Assembly: GCA_023398495.1 (NCBI GenBank)
Contig: JAEWSG010000155.1
Coordinates: forward strand, 1-27,372
Direction: 5' to 3'
Length of the DNA: 27,372 nt
From: Bacillota bacterium
Lineage (GTDB): Bacteria; Bacillota; Clostridia; Acetivibrionales; Acetivibrionaceae
A program made the translations under genes and the position numbers. The notes beneath the pieces were generated by a model, which had not been told where the DNA came from, did not search any database, and saw nothing but the letters and a program-made list of their open reading frames with translations. Positions 8,623 through 17,390 of this stretch are shown piece after piece. The first letter of the stretch is position 1. The number at the start of each line of letters is the position of its first letter.

Positions 8623-8663
8623 GCTCAAAATGTTGTACAGCTTTGCTGTACAACATTTTGAGC
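8623..8663 (+). terminator. Strong hairpin ending the redox operon
   Basis: gctcaaaatgttgtacagc (8623-8641) and its perfect reverse complement (8645-8663) enclose a 3-base loop. The T-tract after it is poor, so efficiency as an intrinsic terminator is uncertain, but position and stem strength make it the natural 3' end of the unit. Confidence 0.65.
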
Positions 8664-8888
8664 ATATATAGAGTTTTGGTGCCTGAATATTATTTCTGTG
8701 AGTAAATTTTACAATTCCCTACTTAAATAAAGGATTATTCTCGAATGATTAATATGTAATAACAACCATTTGCAAGAAATGTTAGAAATGAAAGTGAGTT
8801 TAAGCGTAAAATTTCATTTAAGCCAGAAACATTTTCGAACCTATTAATACACAAAATCTACGTAATCTGAACATTTAGGAGTGGTAAA
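8664..8888. other. Intergenic region upstream of the RsgI fragment
   Basis: No gene is seen. From about 8800 the sequence resembles the leader of the full rsgI on the minus strand (shared gaaccta, aatctg and taggag words before the start). This indicates that the RsgI fragment was copied together with its upstream region but without sigI. Confidence 0.45.
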
Positions 8889-9116
8889 ATGAAATATCAA
8901 GGAATTGTAATAACCATGACAAAGAATATAGCAATAGTTAGTACTGACGACTTTCAATGCTTCTACATTAAGAAAAATTCTACATTTTTTGTAGGAAAGG
9001 AAATTGAATTTTCAGGAAACGAAATCATTGAAAACAAGCTGGTTTTGATAAAATATGTTATAAGTGCTGTTTGTATAGGTTTGTTTTCAAATTTTGTAGG
9101 ACTGATGAATAAATAG
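8889..9116 (+). pseudogene. Truncated RsgI-like anti-sigma fragment (cytoplasmic domain plus one membrane helix)
   Basis: The 75 residues align over their whole length with the start of the RsgI at 17604-19007 (MKYxGIV, TDDFQCFYI, VGKxIEFS), then reach a hydrophobic stretch (about 53-72) and stop. The cytoplasmic RsgI_N domain and membrane helix are present. The extracytoplasmic domain, linker and sensor CBM are missing, and no sigI gene lies beside it. taggag precedes the ATG, so it may still be translated. Either it is a relic of a duplicated sigI-rsgI pair, or a sensorless anti-sigma protein that could hold SigI without responding to sugars. I see no remains of the missing part after the stop. 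Confidence 0.7.
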
Positions 9117-9380
9117 GGTAAGATATCTGAGCTCCAAGTTGCAAAAGTTAAACCAAAATCCATGGAAGAAAAATACACAGAGAGAAATTTGAACTAAAAT
9201 AGCATATACTCCTAACAGATACTATAAAAGGAAGAGGTGAAGATGATGGCACGTGAGCCGACTTTTTAACGGCCTCTGTAAATTTTCATGGGTAAGATAA
9301 AGAAGATTTAAAAGGAGGAATGTCCAAATAATTGGATTATGTGCTCTTTAACTCAATTTAAATTAAGGGAGGAAAATGTC
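9117..9380. other. Leader region of the XynZ-like gene
   Basis: No stable gene is seen. Two ribosome sites occur. aggagg at 9313-9318 is followed directly by a three-codon frame (atgtccaaataa), and agggagg at 9366-9372 precedes the true start at 9381. Both frames begin Met-Ser-Lys, suggesting a duplicated gene start. A tiny frame at 9244-9270 after ggaagaggtga has no visible purpose. Confidence 0.3.
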
Positions 9381-11921
9381 ATGTCGAAAAAGGTTTTAAG
9401 TATGTTGGTTGTAGGATTGCTGCTCATAACATCATTGCTTATTTCACCAAATGTTACACAAGCAGCTATCCAACCAACCCTGCCACCGTCAGGATATGAC
9501 CAGGCAAGAAACGGTATACAGAAGGGTAGGATTGTAGATTTTTCTTATCAATCCGCGGCTACAAATAGTACACGTCCAGCAAAAATCTATCTGCCCCCGG
9601 GGTATTCAACCAACACTAAGTATAGTGTATTGTATTTATTACATGGGATAGGTGGTAATCAAGGGGATTGGTTTGCTGATTGGGGTGGAAGAGCGAATAT
9701 CATAGCAGATAACCTGATTGCAGAAGGAAAAATCAAGCCAATGATAATAGTAGCTCCTAATACAAATGCAACTGGAGCAGGCATAGGTGATGGCTACGAA
9801 AATTTCACAAAAGATTTGATTAATAGTCTTATTCCCTATGTTGAATCACACTATTCCGTTTATACTGACCGTCTTCATAGAGCACTTGCAGGTCTCTCAA
9901 TGGGAGGCGGGCAGACCTTCAATATAGGATTGACAAATCTTGATAAATTTGCTTATTTGGGTCCTATTTCCTCAGCACCAAACACCTATGCAAATAACAG
10001 ACTTTTTCCAGATGGTGGAGCTGCTGCCAGAGAAAAGTTGAAATTGTTCTTTATTGCCTGTGGAACAAGTGACAGTCTGTTAAGTTTTGGTGAAAGGGTA
10101 CATAACTATTGCACTTCCAACAATATTAATCACACCTACTGGCTTCTCCAGGGTCGAGGTCACGATTATAATGTGTGGAAACCAGGCTTGTGGAATTTCC
10201 TCCAAATGGCAGGAGAGGCTGGACTAACAGAACAGAATGGAACACCACCACCTCCACCTACCCCACGTCCGGCCTTTACCCAGATAGAAGCGGAAGACTT
10301 CAATGACTTTTCGGGAATCCAGACTGAAATTTCTGAAGAAGGCGGACAGAATATAGGGTATATTGAGAATGGTGATTATGCTGTTTATAGCAGAATTGAT
10401 TTCGGTAGTGGAGCAGGAAGATTTGAGGCAAGAGTAGCAAGCGGTACCAGCGGAGGAAATATTGAGATCAGGCTTGACGGTATTAACGGTTCTCTAATAG
10501 GGACTTGCCCTGTTAAGGAAACAGGCGGTTGGCAATCCTGGACCACTGTATCGTGTAATGTTACCGATGTAAAAGGTACTCATGATCTCTATTTAAAATT
10601 TACTGGCGGGAGTGGTTACCTGTTTAATCTCAACTGGTGGAAGTTTTATGCTGGTTCAAATCCCACTCCAGCACAAACACCTGTTTCTGGCGGAGTTAAA
10701 GGAAATTTAAATGATGATACAAGTGTAAATTCAATAGACTTTGCACTATTGAGATTGCATTTGCTAGGTGAGGGATCGCTTACAGGAAAATATCTTTCCA
10801 ACGCTGATGTCAATTCAGATGGACAGGTAAACTCTATCGACTTTGCATTGTTTAGACAGTATTTACTTGGGATTATAAGCTCTTTCCCAGGACAAAGTGA
10901 AGTACCAACACCCACCAACACTCCGGCAAAAACTCCTGCTATCACACCAAAAGGAGACGGACTGCGTTATTTAGCAGAAGCAAAGGGTAAAATCTTTGGA
11001 ACATGTGTTAACCCTCCTTTTTACAGTAATGACGCCACATACAACAATATCCTGAAAAAGGAATTTGGAGCGGTAGTATGTGAAAATGAAATGAAGTTTG
11101 ATGCTTTAGAGCCTAGACAAAATCAGTTTAATTTTTCAAAAGCAGATCAATTGCTTTCCTTCGCTCAAAGCAATGGTATGATGATGCGTGGACATACACT
11201 TGTGTGGCATGCCCAGAATCCTTCATGGGTAACTAGCGGTAGTTGGAATCGTAATTCTCTGCTTGCAGTTATGCAAAACCATATCAATAAGGTTATGACC
11301 CACTTTAAAGGCAAAGTCAAGGAGTGGGATGTGTGCAATGAATGTATCGATGATGGAAATGGCAACGGATTAAGAAACAGTATCTGGAAAAATACAATAG
11401 GAACAGATTTTATCGACCAAGCTTTCAAGTTTGCAAGAGAGGCTGATCCCGATGCACTTCTTTATTATAATGATTACAATATTGAAGATATGGGTTCTAA
11501 GTCCAATGCAGCGTTTAATATGATTAAGAGTATGAAGGAGAGGGAAATACCCATTGACGGAGTAGGGTTCCAATGTCACTTTATCAATGGAATGTCAGCT
11601 TCTCAACTTGCTGCTATAGATCAAAATGTCAAGCGTTATGCAGCTATAGGAGTTAAGGTATCTTTTACTGAATTGGATATACGTATACCTACTTCGGCAA
11701 ATCAGACTACTGCCTTCCAGACACAGGCAAGTAATTACAAGGAATTGATGAAGATCTGTTTATCAAATCCAAATTGTACTACTTTCATGTTATGGGGATT
11801 TACTGATAAACACTCCTGGATTCCGGGAACATTCCCAGGATATGGTAATGCATTAATTTATGATAATAATTATAAACCAAAGCCTGCGTATGATGCGTTA
11901 AAAGAAGCATTAACCAACTAG
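9381..11921 (+). CDS. XynZ-like bifunctional feruloyl esterase/GH10 xylanase with CBM6 and internal dockerin
   Basis: The ATG at 9381 with agggagg 8 bases before it gives 846 residues with a signal peptide ending near TQAA (about 28). Domains in order: a CE1 feruloyl esterase (about 35-285, nucleophile Ser173 in GLSMGG, HGIGGNQGDW oxyanion-side motif); a proline linker; CBM6 (about 295-425); an internal dockerin (about 438-500); a second linker; and a GH10 endo-xylanase (about 527-846) with acid/base Glu654 in WDVCNE and nucleophile Glu764 in FTELDI. This order matches XynZ of Clostridium thermocellum. The enzyme should cut arabinoxylan backbone and release ferulate from arabinose side chains. 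The first dockerin loop reads NLNDDTSVNS, with Asn replacing the usual first Asp, so calcium binding in that repeat may be weaker. Confidence 0.95.
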   Translation: MSKKVLSMLVVGLLLITSLLISPNVTQAAIQPTLPPSGYDQARNGIQKGRIVDFSYQSAATNSTRPAKIYLPPGYSTNTKYSVLYLLHGIGGNQGDWFADWGGRANIIADNLIAEGKIKPMIIVAPNTNATGAGIGDGYENFTKDLINSLIPYVESHYSVYTDRLHRALAGLSMGGGQTFNIGLTNLDKFAYLGPISSAPNTYANNRLFPDGGAAAREKLKLFFIACGTSDSLLSFGERVHNYCTSNNINHTYWLLQGRGHDYNVWKPGLWNFLQMAGEAGLTEQNGTPPPPPTPRPAFTQIEAEDFNDFSGIQTEISEEGGQNIGYIENGDYAVYSRIDFGSGAGRFEARVASGTSGGNIEIRLDGINGSLIGTCPVKETGGWQSWTTVSCNVTDVKGTHDLYLKFTGGSGYLFNLNWWKFYAGSNPTPAQTPVSGGVKGNLNDDTSVNSIDFALLRLHLLGEGSLTGKYLSNADVNSDGQVNSIDFALFRQYLLGIISSFPGQSEVPTPTNTPAKTPAITPKGDGLRYLAEAKGKIFGTCVNPPFYSNDATYNNILKKEFGAVVCENEMKFDALEPRQNQFNFSKADQLLSFAQSNGMMMRGHTLVWHAQNPSWVTSGSWNRNSLLAVMQNHINKVMTHFKGKVKEWDVCNECIDDGNGNGLRNSIWKNTIGTDFIDQAFKFAREADPDALLYYNDYNIEDMGSKSNAAFNMIKSMKEREIPIDGVGFQCHFINGMSASQLAAIDQNVKRYAAIGVKVSFTELDIRIPTSANQTTAFQTQASNYKELMKICLSNPNCTTFMLWGFTDKHSWIPGTFPGYGNALIYDNNYKPKPAYDALKEALTN

Positions 11922-11923
11922 AG

Positions 11924-11992
11924 GCTTCGATTTTCTTGATTTACTATCGTGGAAATTCAGTTTGTACTTGTAAAATCATTTTTTACGATTAT
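11924..11992 (+). repeat. Dispersed intergenic element, copy 1
   Basis: The sequence just after the XynZ-like stop (gcttcgattttcttgattta and onward through ttttttacgat) aligns with 20279-20345 and, in reverse, with 17391-17440. A small hairpin (gtaaaa/ttttac) here corresponds to gcaaaa/ttttgc in the 20279 copy. The paired change suggests conserved RNA or DNA structure. Confidence 0.5.
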
Positions 11993-12045
11993 GTAGATTG
12001 AATTTGAGATCTAAATCTCAACTGTGCCATTGATTGGATTTTTGA

Positions 12046-12130
12046 GGCTCTGGTTGCTCATTGTGATAATAAGTCTGTTCTTTGACTTTATTTGGAAATT
12101 CTACATGAGCAGCAAGAGCCATAATTTTTT
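12046..12130 (+). terminator. Long-loop hairpin, possible terminator of the XynZ-like gene
   Basis: ggctctggttgctcat (12046-12061) pairs with atgagcagcaagagcc (12105-12120) with one mismatch and one G-T pair, and a T-rich stretch (ataatttttt) follows. The loop of about 43 bases is long for an intrinsic terminator. The 5' arm resembles the stem of the strong terminator at 17310. Confidence 0.4.
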
Positions 12131-12149
12131 ATTGGAAAGTGTTGGATAA

Positions 12150-12314
12150 TATACCGATATTAAAATGGTGCAACAGAAATTTCAGTGCGCAACATAGTGG
12201 CAATATTTATAAGGTTACCTTGAATCATTCCACAAAATTGAGGAATTTTTATGTGAAGGATGCAAGAGCTTCGATTACCAGCAAAAGAGTCAAAGCCAGA
12301 GGAGGGTACTTAAA
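12150..12314 (+). pseudogene. Relic of the GH141-like gene, ending in the ribosome site of the next gene
   Basis: Translated from about 12193, this stretch reads QHSGNIYKVTLNHSTKLRNF and continues in frame to ARGGYLK and a stop at 12316-12318. It matches about 40 residues of the GH141-like protein encoded at about 14335-14452, with few substitutions. Weaker similarity extends back to about 12150. The fragment has no start and is far too short to function. Its Ala-Arg-Gly-Gly codons (gccagaggaggg) supply the aggagg ribosome site for the GH43 gene at 12315, and the relic stop overlaps that ATG as ATGA. Confidence 0.8.
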
Positions 12315-13859
12315 ATGAGAAAAAAAATATTTGTTATGTTGTTAATTGCGTTGAGTATAGTTTTTGAAGGGTCAATATGTTTTGCAGACAACCCAATCGT
12401 GCAGACTATTTATACAGCTGATCCGGCTCCTATGATCCATGAAGGGACTTGTTACCTGTATACTACCCATGACGAGGACACAATAGTCAATAACTTCTAT
12501 ACCATGAATGAATGGAGATGCTATTCCTCCAAAGATATGGTAAACTGGACAGATCATGGTTCTCCGTTGGCATACAATACATTCAGTTGGGCACAAGGTG
12601 ATGCATGGGCCGGCCAAGTTGTTTATAGGAATGGAAAGTTTTATTTCTATGTTCCTATGACTAGAAAAAATGCCGGAGGTGCAAGAGTAATCGGTGTAGC
12701 GGTATCTGACAGCCCGACTGGGCCTTTCAAAGATGCTATTGGAAAGCCATTAATAACAAATCATGGAGCCCGGGATATCGATCCTTCGGTATACATTGAT
12801 AGTAATGGGCAGGCCTATCTCTATTGGGGAAACGGCGAGCTTTATTATGTGAAGTTAAATAATGATATGGTTTCTTATTCAGGAGGTGTTGTACAGGTAT
12901 CTCCTAAACCTACAAGCTTTGTTGAAGGTCCATGGTTCTACAAGCGTAATAGTTTATATTACATGGTGTATGCGGGGATGGGTTCAGCAGGCGAAGATAT
13001 ACGCTATGCTACAAGCAATAGTCCTACAGGACCATGGAACTTTAAGGGTGCTATTATGCCTTCTCAAAACAGCTTTACAAACCATCCGGGAGTAATCGAT
13101 TATGAGGGTAATTCCTACATGTTTTATCATACAGGTAATTTACCGGGAGGCGGAAGCTATCACCGCTCAGTTGGCGTAGAACAATTCAAATACAATTCAG
13201 ATGGTTCAATTCCCAATATTCCAATCACCAAAAACGGTGCTCCCCAGATTGGTACACTGGATCCATATACCAAAACTGAGGCGGAAACCATCTGTTGGGA
13301 ATCAGGCGTTGAAACTGAAAAATGTAGTGAAGGCGGAATGAATGTAGGACATATAGAAAACGGAGATTATATAAAGGTAAAGGGTGTTGATTTCGGTTCA
13401 GGTGCTACATCCTTTGAGGCAAGAGTAGCATCAGCAACCAGTGGAGGAAACATTGAGCTCAGGCTTGACAGTCCGACAGGCACCCTTGTTGGAACCTGTG
13501 CTGTTTCAGGTACGGGTGACTGGCAGACATGGACAACCAAATCCTGTAAAGTAAGTGGTGCTACCGGTAAACATGACTTATATTTGAAATTTACAGGCGG
13601 AAGCGGATATCTGCTTAATATGAACTGGTGGAAGTTTGAAGGAGATACTACATCGCCAGGAACCCTGGGTGACCTAAATAGTGATGGACTAATTAACTCT
13701 ATAGACTTCGCAAAATTTAGAATGCACCTACTTGGTATAACTCCGCTTGAAGAGACTGTTCTTCCAAATGCTGATGTAAACAAAGACGGAAATGTAAATG
13801 CTATAGACTTTGCACTGATGAGACAGTATTTACTGGGTTTTATAACTTCTTTTAATTGA
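12315..13859 (+). CDS. GH43 xylosidase/arabinofuranosidase with CBM6 and dockerin
   Basis: This complete 514-residue protein has a signal peptide (about 1-24, ICFA). The GH43 five-bladed propeller (about 26-315) contains all three expected acids: Asp36 in ADPAP (base), Asp156 in DIDPS (pKa modulator) and Glu204 in VEGPW (acid). A CBM6 (about 318-442) and a type I dockerin (about 452-514) follow. The role is removal of arabinose or xylose from arabinoxylan or its oligosaccharides as a cellulosome subunit; GH43 members differ and the subfamily is not assigned. The ribosome site aggaggg lies in a relic of the neighbouring GH141-like gene. It is a close paralogue of the truncated gene at the window start. 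The next gene begins 79 bases later, so the two are probably cotranscribed. Confidence 0.94.
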   Translation: MRKKIFVMLLIALSIVFEGSICFADNPIVQTIYTADPAPMIHEGTCYLYTTHDEDTIVNNFYTMNEWRCYSSKDMVNWTDHGSPLAYNTFSWAQGDAWAGQVVYRNGKFYFYVPMTRKNAGGARVIGVAVSDSPTGPFKDAIGKPLITNHGARDIDPSVYIDSNGQAYLYWGNGELYYVKLNNDMVSYSGGVVQVSPKPTSFVEGPWFYKRNSLYYMVYAGMGSAGEDIRYATSNSPTGPWNFKGAIMPSQNSFTNHPGVIDYEGNSYMFYHTGNLPGGGSYHRSVGVEQFKYNSDGSIPNIPITKNGAPQIGTLDPYTKTEAETICWESGVETEKCSEGGMNVGHIENGDYIKVKGVDFGSGATSFEARVASATSGGNIELRLDSPTGTLVGTCAVSGTGDWQTWTTKSCKVSGATGKHDLYLKFTGGSGYLLNMNWWKFEGDTTSPGTLGDLNSDGLINSIDFAKFRMHLLGITPLEETVLPNADVNKDGNVNAIDFALMRQYLLGFITSFN

Positions 13860-13875
13860 TAAAGAGAGTTCAGCT

Positions 13876-13896
13876 CAATTTGTGAGATACAAATTG
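13876..13896 (+). other. Short intercistronic hairpin
   Basis: caatttgt (13876-13883) and acaaattg (13889-13896) form an 8-bp stem with loop gagat. No T-tract follows. It is probably an mRNA-stabilising or processing hairpin rather than a terminator. Confidence 0.35.
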
Positions 13897-13938
13897 AAGT
13901 TGTAGGTAAAAAATAAATTATTATTTAGGAGTGAGATT

Positions 13939-16900
13939 ATGCTAAAAAGAACTGCTTTTAAAAGGCACATAATTATTCTGATGGCGATACTCTTCATAAT
14001 ATCCTTATTTGCAACAGACACAGTATTCATACCTACAGTAGAGGCAGCTACCCAAGCGACCTATTACGTATCACCTACAGGAAGCGACAGCAATCCAGGT
14101 ACTATAGAGGAGCCTTTTAAGACAATCACTAAGGCTCGGGATGTAGTGCGTACCATAAATAGTAACATGACAGGAGATATCTGTATATTTCTTAGAGGTG
14201 GAACCTATGATGTTACCAATACCATTACTTTTGGACCGCAAGATTCGGGTACGAATGGATACAGAATTTATTATCAGGCGTATCAGGGTGAAACACCAAT
14301 ATTAAGTGGTGCAACAAAAGTTACAGGATGGACACAACATAGTGGCAATATTTATAAGGCTACCTTGAATCGTTCGACAAAATTGAGAAACCTGTATGTG
14401 AATGATGCAAGGGCTTCGATGACCAGCAAAAGGGTTACAGCCAGAGGAGGATACGGGACTTATTCAGTTACTGCGGGACAGGCATCTTGGGCCTGGACAA
14501 GCGGTAGTAAGAGTGACGGGGTTCAGTATAATCTCTCAGATGTACCAGCTATTACCCGCAACAAGGATGATCTCGAGATAGTAAACGGTACTACATGGAA
14601 CGAGAATATAGTTTGTACCAGAGATGTGATTACATCCGGAAATTACAGGGTGCTTCTGTTACAACAACCTTATGGTGCCATAGCACAGACACCAGGTTGG
14701 GGTGCCGCTTTTTCTCCTTCCGGGACGCATACGATATATAATGCTTTTGAATTCTTGAATTCTCCAGGACAGTTCTATTTTGACAAAACGACTAAAACTC
14801 TTTATTACTATATCCGTCCTGGTGAGAATATGAATACTGCCGATGTTCAGGCGCCCGTAGTTGAAAAGCTGATTGATATCGCAGGAATGTCAACTTCAAA
14901 CAGGGTCAAAAATATAACCTTCCAAGGCATTACCTTTGCAAATACTGATTATAACCTTGTTAATATTGCAGGTTCACGTGGTAAATCAACATGTCAGGCT
15001 TCACAGGCATTTATAGCTTTTTATAATGATAATTGGCATAACACAAAGTATGATCTTGTTGATACCTTGCCAGGAATGATAAACTTAAAAAATAGTGATT
15101 CTATTGACTTTTTAAAAAATATAGTAAAGCATAGTGGCAGCGATGGAATTTCTATGGTAAACGATGTCATAAACTCCAACATTATTGGCAACTATATAAC
15201 TGATATCACATCAAGCGGAATCACAATAGGTCATCCACAGCATGTTTATATCGGAGACGGTGGAAATCGTGCAAGATATGCTATCGGTGTTGAAGGTGTC
15301 TGTAAAAATAATACCATTTCCAATAATATGTTGTACGATATTAGTACTGCACCTGGGTTTGGCGGATGTGCTGCAATAACAGCGTATTTTGTAGATACTC
15401 TTAAAATAACTTATAATCATGTTGAGAAGACAGCCTATAATGGTATACATCTGGGCTGGGGATGGTGTAATTTCAAAAACTCGACTACGTGTAAGAACAA
15501 CACAATAAGTTATAACAGAGTTATTAATACTTTAAACAGGCTTCATGACAGTGGGGCAATATATACTATAGGTCAGATGCCAGGTACGAACATTAATGAG
15601 AATTATGTCAGGGGCATTCCTCCAGCGACATCCGGACCTACTTATGGTCTGCATAATGATGAAGGAACTGCATATATAAATGAAAATGATAATGTACTCG
15701 ATATTGATCCAGGGGTAAAATATACTATCAACTGCGAAGATTTTGGAGAAAAACATGATCTTACAATCCTAAGGACTTATGCAACAGTAAATAAAATGGG
15801 TAAAAATCCTCCAAACAGCAGAATTGATCCTCCGGTTGTAGTTTCCGATAATGTATGGCCTTTAGCACAATACAAAACATGTTTGAATTCGGGGATACAG
15901 GAAGAATATAGAAGTATTATACCGAGTAAGTTGCTTTCGACACAGGATTATGTATTTCCTGCAAGTTGTGCTACAGCAGCTGGAACCAATGTAAGTATAA
16001 GAAGTAGCGGAAATGCTTCAAATACCGTATGGTTTGCTCCTTCCGGAACAACTAATTTTGTTGAAGGACTTACAATGACTAAGGCAGCAGGGAATGCAAC
16101 ATCAATTTCTGCTCCATATACTTCAGGTACATACAAGTTGTTTGTAGTAAATTCACAAGGTGTAAAAGTGGGTGAATCAGTTGCGAAGATAAGAGTGAGC
16201 GGTTCTGCTGTTCCTACACCTACTCCTGTTTCTGGTCCGCGATCAGCCTTCACACAGAACGAAGCAGAGAGCTTCAATAGCCAGTCTGGAGTTCAGACTG
16301 AAGATTGTAGCGATGGCGGTCAGAATATCGGATTCATTGAAAATGGAGATTACACTGTTTACAACAAGGTTGATTTTGGAACTGGAGCTTCTGGGTTTCA
16401 AGCCAGAGTAGCCAGTGGCGAAAGCGGAGGTAAAATCGAGATAAGGCTTGACAGTATCACCGGTCCTTTGGTAGGCACTTGTGAGGTTACAGCAACAGGC
16501 GGTTGGCAGACCTGGGCTACTGTAAAGTGTGATGTAAGTGAGGCAAAAGGCAGTCATGATCTTTACTTAAAATTTACTGGTGGCAGTGGTTACTTGTTGA
16601 ATTTGAACTGGTGGAAGTTCAATGCTGCTCCTAGATCGCCCTATACACAGATCGAAGCAGAGAGCTTCAATGCTCAATCAGGATTGCAGACTGAAAACTG
16701 TACTGAAGGCGGCGAAAATGTCGGATACATTGAGAATGGTGACTATGCTGTTTACAATAATATCGATTTCGGCACTGGTGCGGAAAGTTTTCAGGTCAGA
16801 GTTGCCAGTGGGACAAATGGAGGTAACATTGAGCTGAGGCTTGACAGTATTACCGGTCCTTTAATAGGCACATGTGAGGTGTCGGGAACAGGCGATTGGC

Positions 16901-17256
16901 AGACCTGGGCCACAAAAGAGTGTAATGTAAGTGGGGCGAAAGGTAGTCATGATCTTTACTTAAAATTTACTGGTGGCAGCGGTTACTTGTTGAATGTGAA
17001 CTGGTGGAAGTTTAGTACTGCTTCGGGCACACCTACCCCAACCCCTACTACTGGGACCAAAGGTGATTTAAATGGGGATGGAAATGTAAATTCAATAGAT
17101 TTTGCACTATTCAGACTTCATTTACTAGGTACTACTCCCCTTACCGGAAAGAATCTCTCTAATGCGGATGTTAATGGCGATGGTAATACAAACTCAATAG
17201 ATTTTGCATTAATGAGACAGTACTTATTAAGTATTATAACAGTTTTTCCGGGATAA
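13939..17256 (+). CDS. GH141-like beta-helix hemicellulase with two CBM6 modules and dockerin
   Basis: The ATG follows taggagtga. The 1105-residue protein has a signal peptide (about 1-37, TVEA). A large right-handed beta-helix (about 40-660) opens with YYVSPTGSDSNPG and contains ILSGATKVTGW and LRNLYVNDARA, features I associate with GH141; GH120 is an alternative. GH141 includes a cellulosomal xylanase from C. thermocellum and an alpha-fucosidase. A beta-sandwich of roughly 95 residues follows, then two CBM6 modules (about 765-895 and 897-1025) and a dockerin (about 1040-1105). The CBM6 modules are highly alike at DNA level, especially around ctttacttaaaatttactgg, pointing to recent tandem duplication. 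A fragment of this gene lies at 12150-12314. The probable role is attack on decorated xylan, but substrate and catalytic residues are not established here. Confidence 0.87.
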   Translation: MLKRTAFKRHIIILMAILFIISLFATDTVFIPTVEAATQATYYVSPTGSDSNPGTIEEPFKTITKARDVVRTINSNMTGDICIFLRGGTYDVTNTITFGPQDSGTNGYRIYYQAYQGETPILSGATKVTGWTQHSGNIYKATLNRSTKLRNLYVNDARASMTSKRVTARGGYGTYSVTAGQASWAWTSGSKSDGVQYNLSDVPAITRNKDDLEIVNGTTWNENIVCTRDVITSGNYRVLLLQQPYGAIAQTPGWGAAFSPSGTHTIYNAFEFLNSPGQFYFDKTTKTLYYYIRPGENMNTADVQAPVVEKLIDIAGMSTSNRVKNITFQGITFANTDYNLVNIAGSRGKSTCQASQAFIAFYNDNWHNTKYDLVDTLPGMINLKNSDSIDFLKNIVKHSGSDGISMVNDVINSNIIGNYITDITSSGITIGHPQHVYIGDGGNRARYAIGVEGVCKNNTISNNMLYDISTAPGFGGCAAITAYFVDTLKITYNHVEKTAYNGIHLGWGWCNFKNSTTCKNNTISYNRVINTLNRLHDSGAIYTIGQMPGTNINENYVRGIPPATSGPTYGLHNDEGTAYINENDNVLDIDPGVKYTINCEDFGEKHDLTILRTYATVNKMGKNPPNSRIDPPVVVSDNVWPLAQYKTCLNSGIQEEYRSIIPSKLLSTQDYVFPASCATAAGTNVSIRSSGNASNTVWFAPSGTTNFVEGLTMTKAAGNATSISAPYTSGTYKLFVVNSQGVKVGESVAKIRVSGSAVPTPTPVSGPRSAFTQNEAESFNSQSGVQTEDCSDGGQNIGFIENGDYTVYNKVDFGTGASGFQARVASGESGGKIEIRLDSITGPLVGTCEVTATGGWQTWATVKCDVSEAKGSHDLYLKFTGGSGYLLNLNWWKFNAAPRSPYTQIEAESFNAQSGLQTENCTEGGENVGYIENGDYAVYNNIDFGTGAESFQVRVASGTNGGNIELRLDSITGPLIGTCEVSGTGDWQTWATKECNVSGAKGSHDLYLKFTGGSGYLLNVNWWKFSTASGTPTPTPTTGTKGDLNGDGNVNSIDFALFRLHLLGTTPLTGKNLSNADVNGDGNTNSIDFALMRQYLLSIITVFPG

Positions 17257-17309
17257 AATGTTGTAGCAGTATTTGAGTGGATAAATCAGCAATATAGCAA
17301 AAAGCACTA

Positions 17310-17364
17310 GTTGCTCACTGTGGTCAAAAAGTATACTTTTTGACTACAGTGAGCAACTTTATTT
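17310..17364 (+). terminator. Intrinsic terminator after the GH141-like gene
   Basis: A 23-bp stem begins gttgctcactgtgg at 17310 and closes with the reverse complement ending gtgagcaac at 17357, with one G-T pair and a minimal loop at the agtatact centre. tttatttt follows. It ends the plus-strand transcript and is nearly symmetric, so it could also act on leftward transcription from rsgI. Confidence 0.85.
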
Positions 17365-17390
17365 TGCACTAATTGACTTTTCGGGACTTT

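Noticed and set aside
9339..9380. Upstream start for the XynZ-like protein
   Set aside because: No ribosome site at the right spacing, and the signal peptide begins naturally at 9381 behind agggagg.
16243..16557. Minus-strand reading frames opposite CBM6 and dockerin regions
   Set aside because: They recur opposite every CBM6 or dockerin copy because of the repeated DNA, and have no independent coding signals.
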